NCBI GenBank assembly: GCA_002729755.1
Contig: PBYT01000016.1
Location: 7,610 to 25,094, forward strand
Reading direction: 5' to 3'
Length of the DNA: 17,485 nt
From: Flavobacteriaceae bacterium
GTDB taxonomy: Bacteria; Bacteroidota; Bacteroidia; Flavobacteriales; Flavobacteriaceae
Below the pieces are notes generated by a model. The model had not been told where the DNA came from. It was given only the letters and a program-made list of their open reading frames with translations, and searched no databases. A program made the position numbers and the translations under genes. This document shows positions 15,105-17,485 of the stretch, in pieces. Within the stretch, counting starts at the first letter, position 1. Each line of letters begins with the position of its first letter.

Positions 15105-15481
15105 AAACAAAACTTTTAATGACTTCAAGTGCCCTATTCTGTGCAATTATTGGAATCCTTCTTTCTTTTTTACCTAACGAAATAGCGGAATATCTAAGTG
15201 TTGAACCAACTATTATTACAATACTTTTTTTGAAAATATTAAGTGCATTATACTTGGGATTTGGAATTTTGAATTGGATGGCGAAAGGAACGCTAATTGG
15301 AGGAATTTATAATAGACCAATTGCCATTGGAAACCTGATGCATTTTGGAGTTGGAGCAATTGCATTGGTTAAAGTAATTTCTAATATCCAAACACATTCA
15401 GAAATTATTATTTTCTTAACGGTATTCTATGTAATTTTTGCACTACTTTTCACCTATGTATTTAAAACTAACCCGACTTAA
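15101..15481 (+). CDS. Uncharacterised four-helix membrane protein in the sugar-acid operon
   Basis: I do not recognise this 126-residue protein. Hydrophobicity suggests four transmembrane helices at about residues 5-25, 40-60, 73-95 and 102-121, with short polar loops and no long soluble domain. A conserved-looking central loop, MAKGTLIGGIYNRPI, followed by HFGVGA resembles small DUF-type four-helix proteins, but I cannot name the family. Its ATG overlaps the eda stop by four bases and the GntP permease starts 25 bp downstream, so it is embedded in the operon and translationally coupled to eda. It may assist transport or membrane assembly, but this is only position-based inference. Confidence 0.7.
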   Translation: MKTKLLMTSSALFCAIIGILLSFLPNEIAEYLSVEPTIITILFLKILSALYLGFGILNWMAKGTLIGGIYNRPIAIGNLMHFGVGAIALVKVISNIQTHSEIIIFLTVFYVIFALLFTYVFKTNPT

Positions 15482-15506
15482 TTAGAAAAGAATAAACTAA
15501 TAAAAC

Positions 15507-16823
15507 ATGCCTTTATTGATTGTGATTTTCGGAATATTGTTGTTATTTATTTTAATAGCAAGATTTAAGCTTGATGCATTCATTTCTTTTATTATAGTTT
15601 GCATTTTTGTCGGTTTGTTTCAAGGAATGCAATTACAAAGTATTGTCGAATCGATTCAAAAGGGAATTGGAGATACACTAGGGTTTTTAGTTTTGATTTT
15701 AGGTTTTGGGGCTATGTTAGGAAAACTAGTTGCTGATAGTGGCGCAGCTCAAAGAATTACCTCGAACTTGATATCTAGTTTTGGAGTAAAAAATATTCAA
15801 TGGGCAGTAGTTATTGCTGGTTTTATTGTAGGTATTCCCATGTTTTATTCTGTAGGTTTTGTAATCTTAATACCTCTAGTATTTACAGTAGCAGCATCTT
15901 CAGGCCTACCTTTGATTTATGTTGGCTTACCTATGCTTGCCTCTTTGTCAGTAACCCATGGTTTTTTACCTCCCCATCCTGCTCCTACGGCAATTTCAAG
16001 TATGTTCAATGCAGATATTGGTAAAACCTTATTATATGGAATTATAATTGCTATTCCAGCAATAATAGTGGCAGGACCCTTATTTTCCCGAACGATTAAA
16101 AATATTAATGCTACTCCCTTAAAAGAATTTTATAATCCTATTATTTTAAAAGATGAGGAAATGCCCGGGATGGGAATTAGTGTATTGACTGCTTTATTAC
16201 CTGTTATACTAATTATATTTTCCTCAATATTCACTATTATTTATCCAGGTGATTCTATGTTTAAAGAAATAATTGTATTTATAGGTAATCCTGTAATTGC
16301 TATGTTACTTTCTGTCTTAGTAGCTATCTATACGCTTGGTTTGTCACTTGGAAAAAAAATGGTTGAATTGATGAACTCTGTTTCAATTTCTGTCTCAAGC
16401 ATAACAATGGTTTTACTAATTATTTCTGGAGCAGGTGCTTTAAAACAAATTTTAATTGATAGCGGAGTAAGCGATTATATTGGAGCGTTATTAGATGGCT
16501 CACAAATATCTCCTTTAATTTTAGCTTGGCTTATAGCAACAGTTATTAGAGTTTGTGTTGGATCTGCAACTGTGGCAGGGTTAACAGCTGCAGGAATTAT
16601 ACTTCCACTAATTTCTAACTCTGATGTAAGTCCAGAATTAATGGTCCTAGCAATTGGTTCTGGAAGCTTAATGTTATCACATGTTAATGATGCTGGATTC
16701 TGGATGTTTAAAGAGTATTTTAATCTTACTATTAAAGAAACTCTTTCAACATGGACAGTAATGGAAACTATCGTTGGAGTAACTGGATTAATAGGTGTTT
16801 TAATATTGAATATATTTATATAA
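15507..16823 (+). CDS. GntP-family sugar-acid:H+ symporter
   Basis: This 438-residue inner-membrane permease has about 12 hydrophobic segments and strong GntP-family character: ARFKLDAFISFI near residue 19, LGFGAMLGKLVADSGAAQRI (~64-83), the re-entrant region IPMFYSVGFVILIPL, THGFLPPHPAPTAIS (~150-164), VCVGSATVAGLTAAG and a C-terminal LSHVNDAGFW. Known members move gluconate, fructuronate, D-serine or related 2-hydroxy or 2-amino acids with protons. It stands between KDG catabolic genes and a RidA/PLP-enzyme pair, and the visible operon has no gluconate dehydratase. An amino sugar acid is therefore at least as likely a substrate as gluconate. The ridA start follows 3 bp after its stop. Confidence 0.9.
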   Translation: MPLLIVIFGILLLFILIARFKLDAFISFIIVCIFVGLFQGMQLQSIVESIQKGIGDTLGFLVLILGFGAMLGKLVADSGAAQRITSNLISSFGVKNIQWAVVIAGFIVGIPMFYSVGFVILIPLVFTVAASSGLPLIYVGLPMLASLSVTHGFLPPHPAPTAISSMFNADIGKTLLYGIIIAIPAIIVAGPLFSRTIKNINATPLKEFYNPIILKDEEMPGMGISVLTALLPVILIIFSSIFTIIYPGDSMFKEIIVFIGNPVIAMLLSVLVAIYTLGLSLGKKMVELMNSVSISVSSITMVLLIISGAGALKQILIDSGVSDYIGALLDGSQISPLILAWLIATVIRVCVGSATVAGLTAAGIILPLISNSDVSPELMVLAIGSGSLMLSHVNDAGFWMFKEYFNLTIKETLSTWTVMETIVGVTGLIGVLILNIFI

Positions 16824-16826
16824 AAA

Positions 16827-17291
16827 ATGAAAAATTTACCATCACAAAAAGTAAAAGAATTGAATATTGAATTCCCTCCTGCCCCTAAGCCTGCTGGTGT
16901 ATATAGACCTGTATTAGTTGTAGATAAATTTTTATTTGTTTCGGGTCAAGGACCAGTTAAAAACGATGGTACATTAATGCAAGGACGTTTGGGAGATAAT
17001 TTAACTAGTGAAGAAGGTAAATTAGCAGCTAGACAAGTAGGATTAACAATGCTCTCATCTATACAGACGCATTTTGGTAGTCTAGATAAAATTAAAAGAG
17101 TAGTTAAGGTATTTGGCATGGTTAATTGTTCCCCAGATTTTAAACAACACCCATTTGTAATAAATGGATTTAGTGAATTAATGGCAGATATATTTGGAGA
17201 TGATCAAGGTATTGGAGTTAGAAGTGCTGTTGGCATGATTTTACCTGGTGGAATTCCAGTTGAAATAGAAGCAATGTTTGAATTATATTAA
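16827..17291 (+). CDS. RidA/YjgF-YER057c-UK114 family enamine/imine deaminase
   Basis: This 154-residue cytoplasmic protein belongs to the Rid family, whose RidA members hydrolyse reactive enamines and imines released by PLP dehydratases to 2-keto acids plus ammonia. The substrate-carboxylate arginine R132 (VRSAVGMILPGG) and the following acidic PVEIEA (E147) are present, as is FLFVSGQGP (35-43). It is longer than the usual ~128 residues, with about 20 extra N-terminal residues, and looks like the longer Rid subgroup rather than strict RidA. Its stop TAA is followed immediately by the ATG of the PLP-enzyme gene, an arrangement that suggests the two proteins act on successive steps. Confidence 0.87.
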   Translation: MKNLPSQKVKELNIEFPPAPKPAGVYRPVLVVDKFLFVSGQGPVKNDGTLMQGRLGDNLTSEEGKLAARQVGLTMLSSIQTHFGSLDKIKRVVKVFGMVNCSPDFKQHPFVINGFSELMADIFGDDQGIGVRSAVGMILPGGIPVEIEAMFELY

Positions 17292-17485
17292 ATGTTAAAG
17301 GATAAAAATTGGTACCAAATAAATAATGTTGAAGATATTATATCTCCTTCTCTAGTTGTTTTCCCAAAAAGAATTGAGGCGAATATCAAATTAATGATTC
17401 AAATTGCTGGAGGAACAGATTCATTAAGACCTCATATAAAGACTCATAAAATTGCTGAAATAATTAATATGCAATTAAATCATGG
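17292..17485 (+). CDS. Fold-III PLP enzyme, D-threonine aldolase / D-serine dehydratase-like (3' end outside window)
   Basis: The frame starts at ATG 17292, directly after the ridA stop, and is open to the window edge (about 65 residues). It reads as the N-terminus of an alanine-racemase-like barrel: SPSLVVFPKRIEANI (18-32), then LRPHIKTHK (45-53), the PLP-binding motif of the D-threonine aldolase, D-serine dehydratase (DSD1) and 3-hydroxyaspartate dehydratase group; K50 is the expected Schiff-base lysine. The metal-binding C-terminal domain that would separate aldolases from dehydratases is not visible. In this operon a dehydratase forming KDG from an amino sugar acid would fit, but the substrate is inferred. 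Confidence in the family is high; the function is tentative. Confidence 0.8.
   Translation, partial: MLKDKNWYQINNVEDIISPSLVVFPKRIEANIKLMIQIAGGTDSLRPHIKTHKIAEIINMQLNH

Overview
The window is very AT-rich. Its protein families, predicted secreted proteins with short hydrophobic leaders, lack of clear Shine-Dalgarno sequences and one TAnnTTTG-type promoter box point to a member of Bacteroidota, most likely a marine flavobacterium. This assignment is inferred from gene content and base composition; no rRNA gene is present.

Layout. Bases 1-249 hold the 3' end of hisS. Its end overlaps, tail to tail, a sterol-desaturase/fatty-acid-hydroxylase-type membrane di-iron enzyme on the minus strand. Next on the minus strand is a secreted M28 metallopeptidase. 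Divergent from it is a tightly packed six-gene plus-strand run (2742-12104): a secreted beta-propeller/amidohydrolase fusion, a secreted M14 zinc carboxypeptidase-like protein, an NRAMP-fold transporter that lacks the canonical metal-binding residues, and the three 5-oxoprolinase subunits PxpA, PxpB and PxpC. Together these read as a route from extracellular peptides to 5-oxoproline (pyroglutamate), its uptake, and ATP-driven opening to glutamate.

A short minus-strand island (12164-13239) carries a 2-oxoglutarate/Fe(II) oxygenase and, upstream of it, a small membrane protein of the superinfection-immunity (T4 Imm-like) family. The two unrelated genes share a duplicated leader and identical first six codons, so the small gene is bracketed by direct repeats 305 bp apart.

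From 13389 to the right edge runs a second plus-strand operon: KDG kinase (kdgK), KDPG aldolase (eda), an unrecognised four-helix membrane protein, a GntP-family sugar-acid permease, a RidA-family imine deaminase, and the start of a fold-III PLP enzyme of the D-threonine aldolase/D-serine dehydratase type. This set can be read as a complete route for an amino sugar acid such as D-glucosaminate: import, PLP-dependent dehydration, RidA-assisted deamination to KDG, phosphorylation, and cleavage to pyruvate and glyceraldehyde 3-phosphate. kdgK and eda use CGN arginine codons far more than the pxp operon does.

There is no gene-free stretch longer than 300 bases, and I saw no tRNA, rRNA, CRISPR array, transposase or integrase.
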